From contig CP107216.1 in the NCBI GenBank assembly GCA_025757645.1, forward strand, positions 557,501-621,500: a DNA stretch of 64,000 bases, in the 5' to 3' direction. The notes under the pieces are model-generated. The model saw only the letters and a program-made list of their open reading frames with translations, did no database searches and was not told the DNA's origin. The DNA comes from Clostridiales bacterium. Its GTDB lineage: Bacteria; Bacillota; Clostridia; Oscillospirales; Oscillospiraceae. The translations under genes and the position numbers were made by a program. How positions within the stretch are numbered: the first letter of the stretch is position 1; every line of letters starts with the position of its first letter. Positions 56,911 to 64,000 of this stretch are shown in pieces.

Positions 56911-58158
56911 ATGTACGAAAAACAGACGCTGCCGAACGGCGTGCGCATCGTCTACGAGCACATGCCGCACGTGCGCTCGGCGGCCATCGGCGTGTGGGTC
57001 GGCGTTGGGTCACGGTATGAGTCGCCGTGCGAGGCCGGTAGCGCGCACTTTATCGAGCATATGCTCTTCAAGGGGACGGCACAGCACTCCGCCTCCGAGC
57101 TGGCAGAACGCATGGACGCCATCGGCGGCCAGGTGAACGCCTACACCACGCGCGAGGGCACGTGCTACTATGCGCGCGTGCTCGACGAGCACCTCGACCG
57201 CGCGGGCGATCTGCTCGCCGAGATGCTCTTCACATCGAACTTTTCCGAGACGGACGCAGATAACGAACGCGGCGTCATCCGCGAGGAGATGGACATGTAC
57301 GCCGACACGCCGGAGGATCTGGTCACGGAGCGGCTCATCGGCGCCGCCTTCCCCGGCGCGCTGGGGCGGCCGGTGCTCGGACGCCCGGCCACGATCGACC
57401 GGCTGACGGGTGCGCGCCTGCGCTCGTTTCAGATCGCGCACTATATCGCGCCGCGCATCGTTATCGCCGTGTCCGGCAGCTTCACGGATGAGAACATCGC
57501 GCGCCTCGCCGCGCACTTTTCGTGGCTGCCCGTGCGGCCGGATCTGACCATGCGGTCCGGCAGCTACACCCCAGCCTTCACGCTCAAGCGCAAGGCCATC
57601 GAGCAAAACCAGATCAGCATCGGCTTTCCCGGCCTGCCGACGGGGGCGGAGGAGCGCTTCACCATGGCGCTGCTCTCGTCCATCCTCGGCGGGAACATGT
57701 CCTCGCGCCTGTTTCAGACCGTGCGCGAGAAAAACGGTCTGTGCTACGCCATCTACACCTACACGGCGAGCTTTCTCGACTGCGGCATGTTCGGCATCTC
57801 CGCCGCCGTCGGCCGCGAGACGGAGCAGCGCGCGCTCGCGCTCATCCGCGACGAGCTCGAGCGCTTCCGCACCGACGGCGTCACGCAGTCGGAGCTCGAC
57901 CGCGCGCGCGAACAGGTGCACGCGAGCGTGCTCATGGCGGAGGAATCCACCGCCTCGCGCATGAACAAGCTCGGCTATTCCGAGCTGTACCTCGGCCGGG
58001 TGCTCCCGGCGGACGAGGTGCTCGCGCGCTACGACGCCGTCACGCGCGAGGACATCCTCGGCCTTGCGCGCGAGACGCTGGACTTTGACCGCGTGTCGTT
58101 CTCGGCCGTCGGCCGCCTGCGGCCGCAGGAGGAATACGCGCAGCAGCTCAGGGGATAA
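56911..58158 (+). CDS. M16-family zinc metallopeptidase (processing-peptidase-like)
   Basis: A 415-residue insulinase-superfamily peptidase. The inverted zinc motif HFIEH (His46, Glu49, His50) lies in GSAHFIEHMLFKGTAQHSAS. The distal zinc Glu is in ERGVIREEMDMYADTPEDLV near residue 126. The R/Y substrate-binding region is SSRLFQTVREKNGLCYAIYT near 270. This is the pnp-linked PqqL/YmxG-type M16B protein of Firmicutes. It is cytoplasmic (no signal peptide). ATG 56911 follows GGGGGGACAGC. A terminator follows immediately. Confidence 0.93.
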   Translation: MYEKQTLPNGVRIVYEHMPHVRSAAIGVWVGVGSRYESPCEAGSAHFIEHMLFKGTAQHSASELAERMDAIGGQVNAYTTREGTCYYARVLDEHLDRAGDLLAEMLFTSNFSETDADNERGVIREEMDMYADTPEDLVTERLIGAAFPGALGRPVLGRPATIDRLTGARLRSFQIAHYIAPRIVIAVSGSFTDENIARLAAHFSWLPVRPDLTMRSGSYTPAFTLKRKAIEQNQISIGFPGLPTGAEERFTMALLSSILGGNMSSRLFQTVREKNGLCYAIYTYTASFLDCGMFGISAAVGRETEQRALALIRDELERFRTDGVTQSELDRAREQVHASVLMAEESTASRMNKLGYSELYLGRVLPADEVLARYDAVTREDILGLARETLDFDRVSFSAVGRLRPQEEYAQQLRG

Positions 58159-58160
58159 CA

Positions 58161-58197
58161 AAAACGCCGCGGAAGCCTCCGCGGCGTTTTCCTTTTC
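58161..58197 (+). terminator. Terminator after M16 peptidase gene
   Basis: AAAACGCCGCGGA and TCCGCGGCGTTTT form a perfect 13-bp stem, then CCTTTT. Confidence 0.9.
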
Positions 58198-58293
58198 AGT
58201 CGTCCGACTCACCGGCCATGACCGTGTGCCGGATGCGGCGGATACCACACCCGCGCCGCTTGCGCAAGGGGGCGGATCCTGTCGCCATGTATC

Positions 58294-58347
58294 GCAAAAC
58301 GTCCCCCGGCGGCTTCAAGAAGAAGCCGCCGGGGGCGTTTTGCTTTT
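58294..58347 (-). terminator. Terminator after asd
   Basis: A long stem: GCAAAACG-CCCCCGGCGGCTTC pairs with GAAGCCGCCGGGGG-CGTTTTGC, giving ~20 bp with a small internal mismatch. It is U-rich on both strands and lies between converging M16 and asd transcripts. The 58198–58293 gap holds nothing else. Confidence 0.88.
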
Positions 58348-59355
58348 TCAGGCGTTTTGGATCAGCAGCTCCGCGATCTGCACGCAGTTGGTGGCCGCGC
58401 CCTTGCGCACCTGATCGCCGCAGCACCAGAGGCACAGGCCGTTGGGGTCGGTCAGGTCGGGGCGGATGCGGCCGACGAACACGAGATCCTGATCCGACGT
58501 GTCGAGCGGCATGGGATACTGCAGCGCGTCGAGATCATCCACAAGGCGGCAGCCGGGGGCGGCGGCGATGGCCGCGCGCGCCTCGTCAACGGAGATGTGG
58601 TGCACGAAGTGCACGGCGGCGGAGATGGAGTGACTGCGCACGACGGGCACGCGCACGCAGGTGCACGAGACGTTCATGTCCGGCAGGTGCAGGATCTTGC
58701 GGCCCTCGTTCTGGAGCTTCATCTCCTCGGAGGTGTAGCCGTCGCACTGCTCGCCGCCGATCTGCGGGATGACGTTGTAGGCGATCTGGTGCGCGAACAC
58801 CTTCGGCGCGTAGCTCTTGCCGGCACGCAGGGCGTCGACCTCGTTTTGCAGCTCGATCGGGCCGCCCGCGCCCGCGCCGGATACGGCCTGATACGTCGAC
58901 ACGACCATGTCGCGGATGGGTGAGAGCTTGCGCAGCGCGTTGATGGCGGTCAGCGTGATGATGGTCGAGCAGTTGGGGTTCGAGATGATGCCGTGGTGCA
59001 GCTTCACGTCTCCGGCGTTGATCTCCGGCACGACGAGCGGTACGTTTGGGTCCAAGCGAAAGGCCGAGGAGTTATCCACGAACACGGCGCCGGAGCGCAC
59101 GATCGCAGGGGCGAAGCGCTCGGCAATGTCGTTTTCCGCCGCGCCGAGGACGATGTCCATGCCGGAGAAGGCGGCGTCCGTCGCCTCCTCGAGGGCGATA
59201 TTCTGTCCCTGCCACGACACGACCTTGCCGGCCGAGCGGGCGCTTGCGAGCAAGTGCAGCTCCCCGACGGGGAACTTGCGCTCGGCGAGGATCTTCATCA
59301 TTTCCTGCCCGACGGCGCCGCTGGCGCCGAGAATGGCTACGCGATACTGCTTCAT
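58348..59355 (-). CDS. asd: Aspartate-semialdehyde dehydrogenase
   Basis: A 335-residue enzyme that reduces beta-aspartyl phosphate to the semialdehyde, the branch point for lysine/DAP and threonine/methionine. NADP motif GASGAVGQEMMKILAERKFP near residue 10, DNSSAFRLDPNVPLVVPEIN near 93, and the nucleophile Cys129 in IISNPNCSTI. QAVSGAGAGGPIELQ is near 155, and the substrate-binding RVPVVRSHSISAAVHF near 235. ATG 59355 has AGGAAG upstream. It follows lysC by 18 bases as last gene of hom–lysC–asd. Confidence 0.97.
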   Translation of the reverse strand: MKQYRVAILGASGAVGQEMMKILAERKFPVGELHLLASARSAGKVVSWQGQNIALEEATDAAFSGMDIVLGAAENDIAERFAPAIVRSGAVFVDNSSAFRLDPNVPLVVPEINAGDVKLHHGIISNPNCSTIITLTAINALRKLSPIRDMVVSTYQAVSGAGAGGPIELQNEVDALRAGKSYAPKVFAHQIAYNVIPQIGGEQCDGYTSEEMKLQNEGRKILHLPDMNVSCTCVRVPVVRSHSISAAVHFVHHISVDEARAAIAAAPGCRLVDDLDALQYPMPLDTSDQDLVFVGRIRPDLTDPNGLCLWCCGDQVRKGAATNCVQIAELLIQNA

Positions 59356-59373
59356 ATTTGAAAACTTCCTTTC

Positions 59374-60684
59374 TTATTTCACAAAGCTGTTGTACAGGAC
59401 CTGGATGGCGGGCGCGAAATCCTTCGTATCCACGCCGACGATGATGTTGAGCTCATCCGGCCCCTGCGAGATCATGCGGATGTTGATGCCGTGCTCGCCG
59501 AGCGCGGCGAAGATGCGGCCCGACGTGCCGGGGCGGAAGGCCATCTTCCGGCCGACGGCCGCGACGATGGAGATGTTCTCCGTCATGTGCAGATTGTCCG
59601 GGTGCAGCTGCTTTTCCAGCTCGCCGAGGATGGAGTACAGGCAGGGGGCGACCTTTTCGCTCGAGACGACGAGCGACAGGCAGTCGATGCCGCTAGGGGC
59701 GTACTCGATGCTCACGCCGTGGCGCTCGAACACTTCGAACACATGCCGGAACGTGCCCACGCTCGAGGACATACCGGACTTGGCGATCGTGATGATAGAG
59801 TAGTTTTTCTTGCCCGCGATGCCGGTGATGAGCCGACCGTCGTCCACGTCGTCGAACGACTCCATGATGAGCGTGCCGGGGTGGTCGGGGTCGTTGGTGT
59901 TGCGGATGTTGAGCGGGATATTCTTCTCGCGCACGGGGAAGACCGTGCCCTCATGCAGCACCTGCGCGCCGACGAAGCTCAGCTCACGCAGCTCGTTATA
60001 GGTGATGCGCTCGATGGGCAGCGGGTCGGGCACGATGCGGGGGTCGGCCATAAGGATGCCGGACACGTCCGTCCAGTTTTCGTACACGTCGGCATCGAGC
60101 GCCGCGGCCGCGAGCGCGCCGGTGATGTCGCTGCCGCCGCGGGAAAAGGTGCGGATCTTGCGGTCGGGCGTCACGCCGTAAAAGCCGGGGATGACAACGC
60201 TGCGCCCGTCGGCCAGCCGCCGGAGCGCGGCGTAGGACGCCTCCTTGTCGATCGAGCCGTCAAACTGAAAGCGCACCCACAGCTCCGCGTCCAGAAACGA
60301 GTAGCCGAGGTAGTCCGCCATGAGCAGGGCGGAGAAATATTCGCCGCGCGACACGAGCTCCTCTTCCGAGATGCCGGCGCGCATCTGCCGGCGCAGCACG
60401 TCGAGCTCGGCCTCGATATCGACGTTCAGGCCGCATTCGTCGCGGATGGCGATGTAGCGATCGCAGATCATCTGAAAGACGGCGTCGCAGTTCACGCCGT
60501 ACTGCAGGTGCGCGTAGCACAGGTACAGCAGGTCTGTGAGCTTGTGGTCGTCCGCGCTGCGCTTGCCGGCGGCGGACACGACGATCACCTTCCGCGCGGG
60601 GTCGGCGCGCACGATGTCGCGCACTTTTTCAAACTGCTTGGCGTCCGCCATCGACGAGCCGCCGAATTTTGCAACCTTCAGCAT
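59374..60684 (-). CDS. lysC: Aspartate kinase (monofunctional, with ACT domains)
   Basis: A 436-residue kinase for the first step of the aspartate pathway. The amino-acid kinase domain begins MLKVAKFGGSSMADAKQFEK and continues with VIVVSAAGKRSADDHKLTD and TFSRGGSDITGALAAAALDA. The C-terminal ACT pair (~residues 290–436: ITGIAGKKNYSIITIAKSGM, and ISIVAAVGRKMAFRPGTSGR) would bind the feedback amino acid. ATG 60684 is preferred over the upstream in-frame ATG because AAGGAGG lies 5 bases before it and the family starts there. It is 10 bases after hom. Confidence 0.95.
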   Translation of the reverse strand: MLKVAKFGGSSMADAKQFEKVRDIVRADPARKVIVVSAAGKRSADDHKLTDLLYLCYAHLQYGVNCDAVFQMICDRYIAIRDECGLNVDIEAELDVLRRQMRAGISEEELVSRGEYFSALLMADYLGYSFLDAELWVRFQFDGSIDKEASYAALRRLADGRSVVIPGFYGVTPDRKIRTFSRGGSDITGALAAAALDADVYENWTDVSGILMADPRIVPDPLPIERITYNELRELSFVGAQVLHEGTVFPVREKNIPLNIRNTNDPDHPGTLIMESFDDVDDGRLITGIAGKKNYSIITIAKSGMSSSVGTFRHVFEVFERHGVSIEYAPSGIDCLSLVVSSEKVAPCLYSILGELEKQLHPDNLHMTENISIVAAVGRKMAFRPGTSGRIFAALGEHGINIRMISQGPDELNIIVGVDTKDFAPAIQVLYNSFVK

Positions 60685-60694
60685 GGGGCCCTCC

Positions 60695-61834
60695 TTACTG
60701 CAGCGCGGCAAAGAAGCTCTCGCTGTCCTGCACCAGCGCCTGCGCCATGAGCGCGTGCATCCGGCTCACGGGCACGGGCTGCGTGATGACCGCACCGTCC
60801 CAGTCGCCCTCGGCGAGGGCGGCCAGCTCCGGCAGCGCGGCGCGCGTGCGCACGTAGTAGCGGTGCTGCACGCCGGAATTGTCCGGTACGGCTGGAACGA
60901 ACGAGTCGGTGTAAAACGCATGCACGCCGCGGCGGATATCCACGAGATCCTGCACGACGTTGTAGGCCGTCGGGTAGCGGCCCGCGCCCTGACCGAAGAA
61001 GCTCTGCACGCCCATGCGGTCGCCCTCCATGCTGATGAGGTTGAAGTTCGCGGGCACGGCTGCCTCGAGCGCGTCATGGCTCAGCAGCGTCGGCTCGACG
61101 TAGGCGCGGATGCTGCCGCCTTTCTGCTCGGCCGCTGCGATCAGCTTGCACGTGCAGCCGTGCGCCTGAAAGCGGGCGATGTCCGCCTTGCGCACATTGC
61201 GGATGCCGAACACCGGCACGTCCGCCTCGCGCAGCGACACGCCGAAGGCCACGTTGGCGGACAGGATCAGCTTGCGCTGAATGTCCAGCCCGTCGATATC
61301 GGCCGAGGGGTCGGCCTCGGCATAGCCGAGCGCCTGCGCCTGCGCGAGCACGTCGGCAAAGTCGGCGTCGCTGCCGTGCATCGCGTCCATGATGTAGTTG
61401 GTCGTGCCGTTGAGGATGCCCCAGACGCGGGAGATGTGGTTGGCGTGCGCGGCCTTTTCAAGATTCGTCAGCCACGGGATGCCGCCGCCGACCGCCGCCG
61501 TGCACCGCAGTGCTGCGCCGTGCTCATTGGCGAGCGCGGTGAGTTCGTCGTAGTACCGGCACATGAGGTATTTGTTCGAGGACACCACGTTCTTCCCGGC
61601 GCGCAGCGCGGCCGCCACGTATTCATACGCCGGGTGCAGGCCGCCCATAACCTCCACGACGGTGTCCACCGCCGGGTCGTCGAGAATGTCCTGCATCTCG
61701 TAGGTGGTTCGGGCCGTCAGCTCGCCGAGATCGCGCCGGCACAGCACCCACACCGCGCGGATATCGTCCCGGCCGGCGAGCATATCGTAAACGCCCCTGC
61801 CGACAACGCCAAAGCCCAGAAGTCCGATGTTCAT
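60695..61834 (-). CDS. hom: Homoserine dehydrogenase (without C-terminal ACT domain)
   Basis: A 379-residue NAD(P)-dependent enzyme that makes homoserine. Nucleotide motif MNIGLLGFGVVGRGVYDML, VVEVMGGLHPAYEYVAAALR, and NVVSSNKYLM. The catalytic core includes WGILNGTTNYIMDAMH, GYAEADPSADIDGLDIQRKL (catalytic Asp/Lys region) and GQGAGRYPTAYNVVQDLVD. The usual Gram-positive enzyme (~430 residues) has an ACT domain for threonine feedback; here the protein ends at ~379, so control may rest on the adjacent kinase. Own promoter at 61904–61932. Confidence 0.95.
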   Translation of the reverse strand: MNIGLLGFGVVGRGVYDMLAGRDDIRAVWVLCRRDLGELTARTTYEMQDILDDPAVDTVVEVMGGLHPAYEYVAAALRAGKNVVSSNKYLMCRYYDELTALANEHGAALRCTAAVGGGIPWLTNLEKAAHANHISRVWGILNGTTNYIMDAMHGSDADFADVLAQAQALGYAEADPSADIDGLDIQRKLILSANVAFGVSLREADVPVFGIRNVRKADIARFQAHGCTCKLIAAAEQKGGSIRAYVEPTLLSHDALEAAVPANFNLISMEGDRMGVQSFFGQGAGRYPTAYNVVQDLVDIRRGVHAFYTDSFVPAVPDNSGVQHRYYVRTRAALPELAALAEGDWDGAVITQPVPVSRMHALMAQALVQDSESFFAALQ

Positions 61835-61903
61835 GATGTTCCCTCACTTTGTTTTGATGAAAATTGCCCGCGTATAGCGGACAGATGTTTTTCGAGCGAG
61901 AAC

Positions 61904-61932
61904 AATATACCACGTCTGCCCCCGGATTGCAA
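61904..61932 (-). promoter_or_regulatory. Promoter of hom–lysC–asd operon
   Basis: Minus strand −35 TTGCAA (61932–61927), 17-base spacer, −10 TATATT (61909–61904). The leader is only ~65 bases, too short for a lysine riboswitch or T-box. Confidence 0.72.
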
Positions 61933-61963
61933 GGGCGCGCGGGCACATTTTCCCGAAACCGGC

Positions 61964-62012
61964 AAAAAACCGGCAGAAGCGCACTTCTGCCGGTTGCCTT
62001 TGTGCAGTTTTA
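61964..62012 (-). terminator. Terminator of XRE gene, copy 1 of a repeated module
   Basis: From the TAA stop on the minus strand: TAAAACTGCACAAA, then AACCGGCAGAAG, loop, CTTCTGCCGGTT and TTTTTGCC. The same arrangement recurs after the next upstream gene at 62702–62751, including the stop codon and the spacer. Confidence 0.9.
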
Positions 62013-62633
62013 CGGCCCGGCGTCCGGCTGCGTCAGCCAGAGCAGCGCGCCGAGGAGGAAAAACAGCGCTGCCGTGGCGGCACGGCCGCCGTAAAGGCGC
62101 GGCAGCATCACGCCGGCCGTGGGCAGCGCGACGCTGACGACCAGAAACGCCAGCCACAGGCCGAACAGCGCCCAGACGAGCGGGTGCACCCAGGGCGCGC
62201 CGCGCCGCGGCCGCAGGCGCGTGACCATGCACAGCGCCTGCAGCAGTGTCCACGCCAGCGCGCACAGCAGCAGCGGCTCGGTTATGAGCATGGCTGCCAA
62301 CGGCGTCATGTCCCCGTGCTGGTACTGCCGGAGGCAGACCGCGTGCAGGTACGCCCACAGCCCGGCCAGCACGAGCGTGACGGCCCCCATGATGCACAGC
62401 CTGCGCAGCGCCGCCCGGCGGGCATCGGCGGACGGCGCCCCGTCCAGCAGCTCCGTGAGCTCTACGCCGAGCGTGTCCGCGAGCCGCTGCAGCGTCTCTA
62501 CGTCCGGGCGAGAGCGGCCGGTTTCGTAATTCGATATGGTCTGCCGCGTCGTGTGCACGGTCTGCGCCAGATCGTCCTGCGTCAGCTTCCGGCGCACGCG
62601 GGCGCGGCGGATGTTGGCTCCAATGTCGCGCAT
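62010..62633 (-). CDS. XRE-family transcriptional regulator with C-terminal membrane domain
   Basis: A 207-residue protein. Residues ~1–65 are an HTH_3 domain (RDIGANIRRARVRRKLTQDD, TVHTTRQTISNYETGRSRPD, ADTLGVELTELL). Residues ~80–205 contain four hydrophobic helices (CIMGAVTLVLAGLWAYLHAV, MLITEPLLLCALAWTLLQAL, LVWALFGLWLAFLVVSVALP, and TAALFFLLGALLWL), so it is membrane-bound. Such HTH-membrane fusions act as local sensors in Firmicutes. ATG 62633 (GAGGTGAACACC) is chosen over a longer frame. The target is unknown; no divergent partner gene. Confidence 0.88.
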   Translation of the reverse strand: MRDIGANIRRARVRRKLTQDDLAQTVHTTRQTISNYETGRSRPDVETLQRLADTLGVELTELLDGAPSADARRAALRRLCIMGAVTLVLAGLWAYLHAVCLRQYQHGDMTPLAAMLITEPLLLCALAWTLLQALCMVTRLRPRRGAPWVHPLVWALFGLWLAFLVVSVALPTAGVMLPRLYGGRAATAALFFLLGALLWLTQPDAGP

Positions 62634-62701
62634 GGTGTTCACCTCGCCCAAAGCATACCATGCGCGGGCGCGATTTGTCACGCAAAGAACCTTTGCGCGC
62701 G

Positions 62702-62751
62702 CAAAAAACCGGCAGAAGCGAACTTCTGCCGGTCGTGTTTGTGCAGTTTTA
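62702..62751 (-). terminator. Terminator of MBL-hydrolase gene, copy 2 of a repeated module
   Basis: ACCGGCAGAAG and CTTCTGCCGGT arms with a CG[A/C]A-type loop and TTTTTTGC, preceded by the same TAAAACTGCACAAA as copy 1. Confidence 0.9.
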
Positions 62752-63366
62752 CTGTCCGCGGTTTTGCAGCGCGGTCAGGTAGGGGTTGAAGCGGCGCTCG
62801 GTCTCGAGCGTGGAGCAATCCATGTGGCCGGGGTAGACCTCGTAATCGCCGGGCAGAGCCGCGATCTTGGCCAGCGACTGCAGCTCGACCTCCATGCTGC
62901 CGCCGGCGAAATCCGTGCGGCCGCACGAACCGGCGAAGAGCGTGTCGCCGGTGAAGAGCGCGTCGCCGCAGATGAGCGTCACGCCGCCGGGCGTGTGGCC
63001 GGGCGTTTCCATGACGCGGAAGGTCAGATTGCCGACCTTGACCTCGTCGCCCTCCTTATAAAAGATCGTGCCCTCGGGCGGGGTGAACGTGTAGCTGTCG
63101 AAGGCGACGGCCGTGCCTGCGTCGAGCGCGTTCATGTACACGGGCGCACCGGTCTCCTCGTGCACGGCGTAGACGGCACCGGTGTGGTCGTAGTGGCCGT
63201 GCGTGAGCAGGATGGCGCGGCAGGTGAGGTGGTTGTCCTCGAGGTAGTAGAGGATGGTGTTAGACTCGTCGCCGGGGTCGATGACGGCGCACTCGAGCGT
63301 GGTCTCGTCCGTGACGATGTAGCAGTTGGTCATGAGGTGCCCGACGGGCAGACATTTGATGAGCAT
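62749..63366 (-). CDS. Metallo-beta-lactamase-fold hydrolase (glyoxalase II-like)
   Basis: A 205-residue MBL-fold protein with the full metal set: THGHYDHTGAVYAVHEETG near residue 55, PGHTPGGVTLICGDALFTGD near 127 and VYPGHMDCS near 180. It corresponds to the YqgX/GloB2-like enzymes of Firmicutes, probably a hydroxyacylglutathione hydrolase-type or thioester hydrolase; the substrate is unproven. ATG 63366 has AAGGAGGCCACCCC upstream. It follows dtd by 13 bases in the relA–dtd–MBL operon. Confidence 0.92.
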   Translation of the reverse strand: MLIKCLPVGHLMTNCYIVTDETTLECAVIDPGDESNTILYYLEDNHLTCRAILLTHGHYDHTGAVYAVHEETGAPVYMNALDAGTAVAFDSYTFTPPEGTIFYKEGDEVKVGNLTFRVMETPGHTPGGVTLICGDALFTGDTLFAGSCGRTDFAGGSMEVELQSLAKIAALPGDYEVYPGHMDCSTLETERRFNPYLTALQNRGQ

Positions 63367-63379
63367 GGGGTGGCCTCCT

Positions 63380-63823
63380 TTATAAATGATCGGTATCGAG
63401 CAGGATGGTGACAGGGCCGTCGTTGACGGACGCAACTTTCATGTCCGCGCCGAACACGCCCGTGCGCACCGGGAAGCCGCGGGCCTCGCAGCCCGCGATC
63501 ACGCGCTCGTAGAGCGGCACGGCGGTCTCCGGCCGGGCGGCGGCCGTGAAGCCGGGGCGGCGGGAGCGGCAGTCGGCAAAGAGGGTGAACTGGCTCACGA
63601 TGAGCAGCTCTGCCCCGGCGTCGGCGGGGCTGACGTTCATTTTGCCATTGGCGTCCTCAAAGACGCGCAGGCCGCAGATGCGGTCGACGATGTGGTCGGC
63701 CTCGGCCGCCGTATCGGACACGTGCACGCCCAGCAGGACAAGGAAGCCCCTGCCGATGCGGCTGTATTCGGCGCCGTCGATCGTGACGGACGCCTCGGTA
63801 ACGCGGGTGACGACGGCTCTCAT
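63380..63823 (-). CDS. dtd: D-aminoacyl-tRNA deacylase
   Basis: A 147-residue DTD that hydrolyses D-amino acids (and Gly) mischarged on tRNA. MRAVVTRVTEASVTIDGAEY at the start, VLLGVHVSDTAAEADHIVDR, and the two active-site signatures SQFTLFADCRSRRPGF near residue 77 and NDGPVTILLDTDHL (the cis Gly-Pro motif) at the C terminus. Full length. The ATG overlaps the relA stop (ATGA), the usual relA–dtd coupling. Confidence 0.97.
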   Translation of the reverse strand: MRAVVTRVTEASVTIDGAEYSRIGRGFLVLLGVHVSDTAAEADHIVDRICGLRVFEDANGKMNVSPADAGAELLIVSQFTLFADCRSRRPGFTAAARPETAVPLYERVIAGCEARGFPVRTGVFGADMKVASVNDGPVTILLDTDHL

Positions 63824-64000
63824 GCTTTGCCCTCCTGTTTGGCCTTCTTTTCCTGTTCCGCCTGCAGCTCGGCGGTGTGCGCGGCGGCTTTTGCGGGGTC
63901 GGACGCGCCGCTGCGCGAGATGCGGATGACGCCGCGGATGGCGCTCAGGCGGCTGATGATCGTGCGCAGCTCAGCCAGGTCGTGCACCTCGACGGTGATC
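63820..64000 (-). CDS. relA: (p)ppGpp synthetase/hydrolase RelA, C-terminal end (partial)
   Basis: The last 59 codons of a minus-strand gene that continues past the window edge. ITVEVHDLAELRTIISRLSA and IRGVIRISRSG match the C-terminal ACT domain of RelA/SpoT, followed by a charged helix (AELQAEQEKKAKQEGKA). Identification rests on this domain and on the overlapping dtd gene, which follows relA in most Firmicutes. The catalytic part is not visible, so synthetase or hydrolase activity cannot be judged. Confidence 0.78.
   Translation of the reverse strand, partial: ITVEVHDLAELRTIISRLSAIRGVIRISRSGASDPAKAAAHTAELQAEQEKKAKQEGKA

Noticed and set aside
61835..61932. Lysine riboswitch or T-box upstream of hom–lysC
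   Set aside because: The distance from the predicted promoter to the start is only ~65 bases, too short for either.

Overview
The window reads as chromosome of a Gram-positive, anaerobic gut-type Clostridia, most like the GC-rich Oscillospiraceae (Oscillibacter/Dysosmobacter/Intestinimonas group). This is inferred from SepF plus DivIVA, SLH-anchored surface enzyme, endonuclease-type MutL, DegV, RelA–Dtd linkage and a bile-acid/enoate-reductase-like flavoenzyme. Most of the sequence is visibly GC-rich with strong Shine-Dalgarno sites. One block, about 4.4–15.4 kb, is clearly more AT-rich and looks foreign.

Layout. 1–2.8 kb: the 3' part of an rRNA operon (23S, then tRNA-Lys, then 5S, then a terminator). 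2.96–4.1 kb: an ECF sigma factor and its translationally overlapped anti-sigma factor. 4.1–15.7 kb: an AT-rich island flanked by 333-bp direct repeats (8 mismatches) that duplicate the tail of the anti-sigma gene, its terminator and the 3' end of a short-chain dehydrogenase gene. The island carries a DeoR-type repressor, deoC, a sugar ABC transporter with two permeases, a 700-residue GH42/GHL-like glycosidase and a PfkB sugar kinase. Its right part is bracketed by IS256-type ends. Together these genes look like uptake and breakdown of a 2-deoxyribose-containing compound.

15.5–24.0 kb: a catabolic/biotransformation cluster of two SDR dehydrogenases, a GntP-like permease, an OFA-like MFS transporter, a PucR/CdaR-type regulator and a BaiCD-like old yellow enzyme. 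The two divergent arms share a TGTGCACGGC element near their promoters. 24.3–25.5 kb: two small flavoproteins.

25.5–35 kb: a housekeeping run on the minus strand in the order miaA, hfq, HlyD-like, yggS, sepF, divIVA, ileS, lspA, rluD, NimA-like. LspA has an unusual Pro/Ala-rich tail. 35–44 kb: degV, mutL, miaB–mutS–CPBP protease, then thyA–folA. A tight array of hairpins lies between the CPBP gene and folA. 44.5–48.3 kb: an SLH-anchored 5'-nucleotidase, psuG and a 59-residue membrane peptide overlapping it.

48.3–52 kb: cysE, preceded by its own promoter, a 30-codon leader ORF with seven Cys codons (three consecutive) and an intrinsic terminator. This is the architecture of ribosome-mediated cysteine attenuation. 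Upstream is a yfbR-like/ACT/UPF0210/DUF896 operon. 52.2–58.2 kb: typA, rpsO, pnp and an M16 peptidase. 58.3–61.8 kb: hom–lysC–asd (aspartate pathway). 62–64 kb: a membrane-linked XRE regulator, a metallo-beta-lactamase-fold hydrolase, dtd and the 3' end of relA, which runs off the window.
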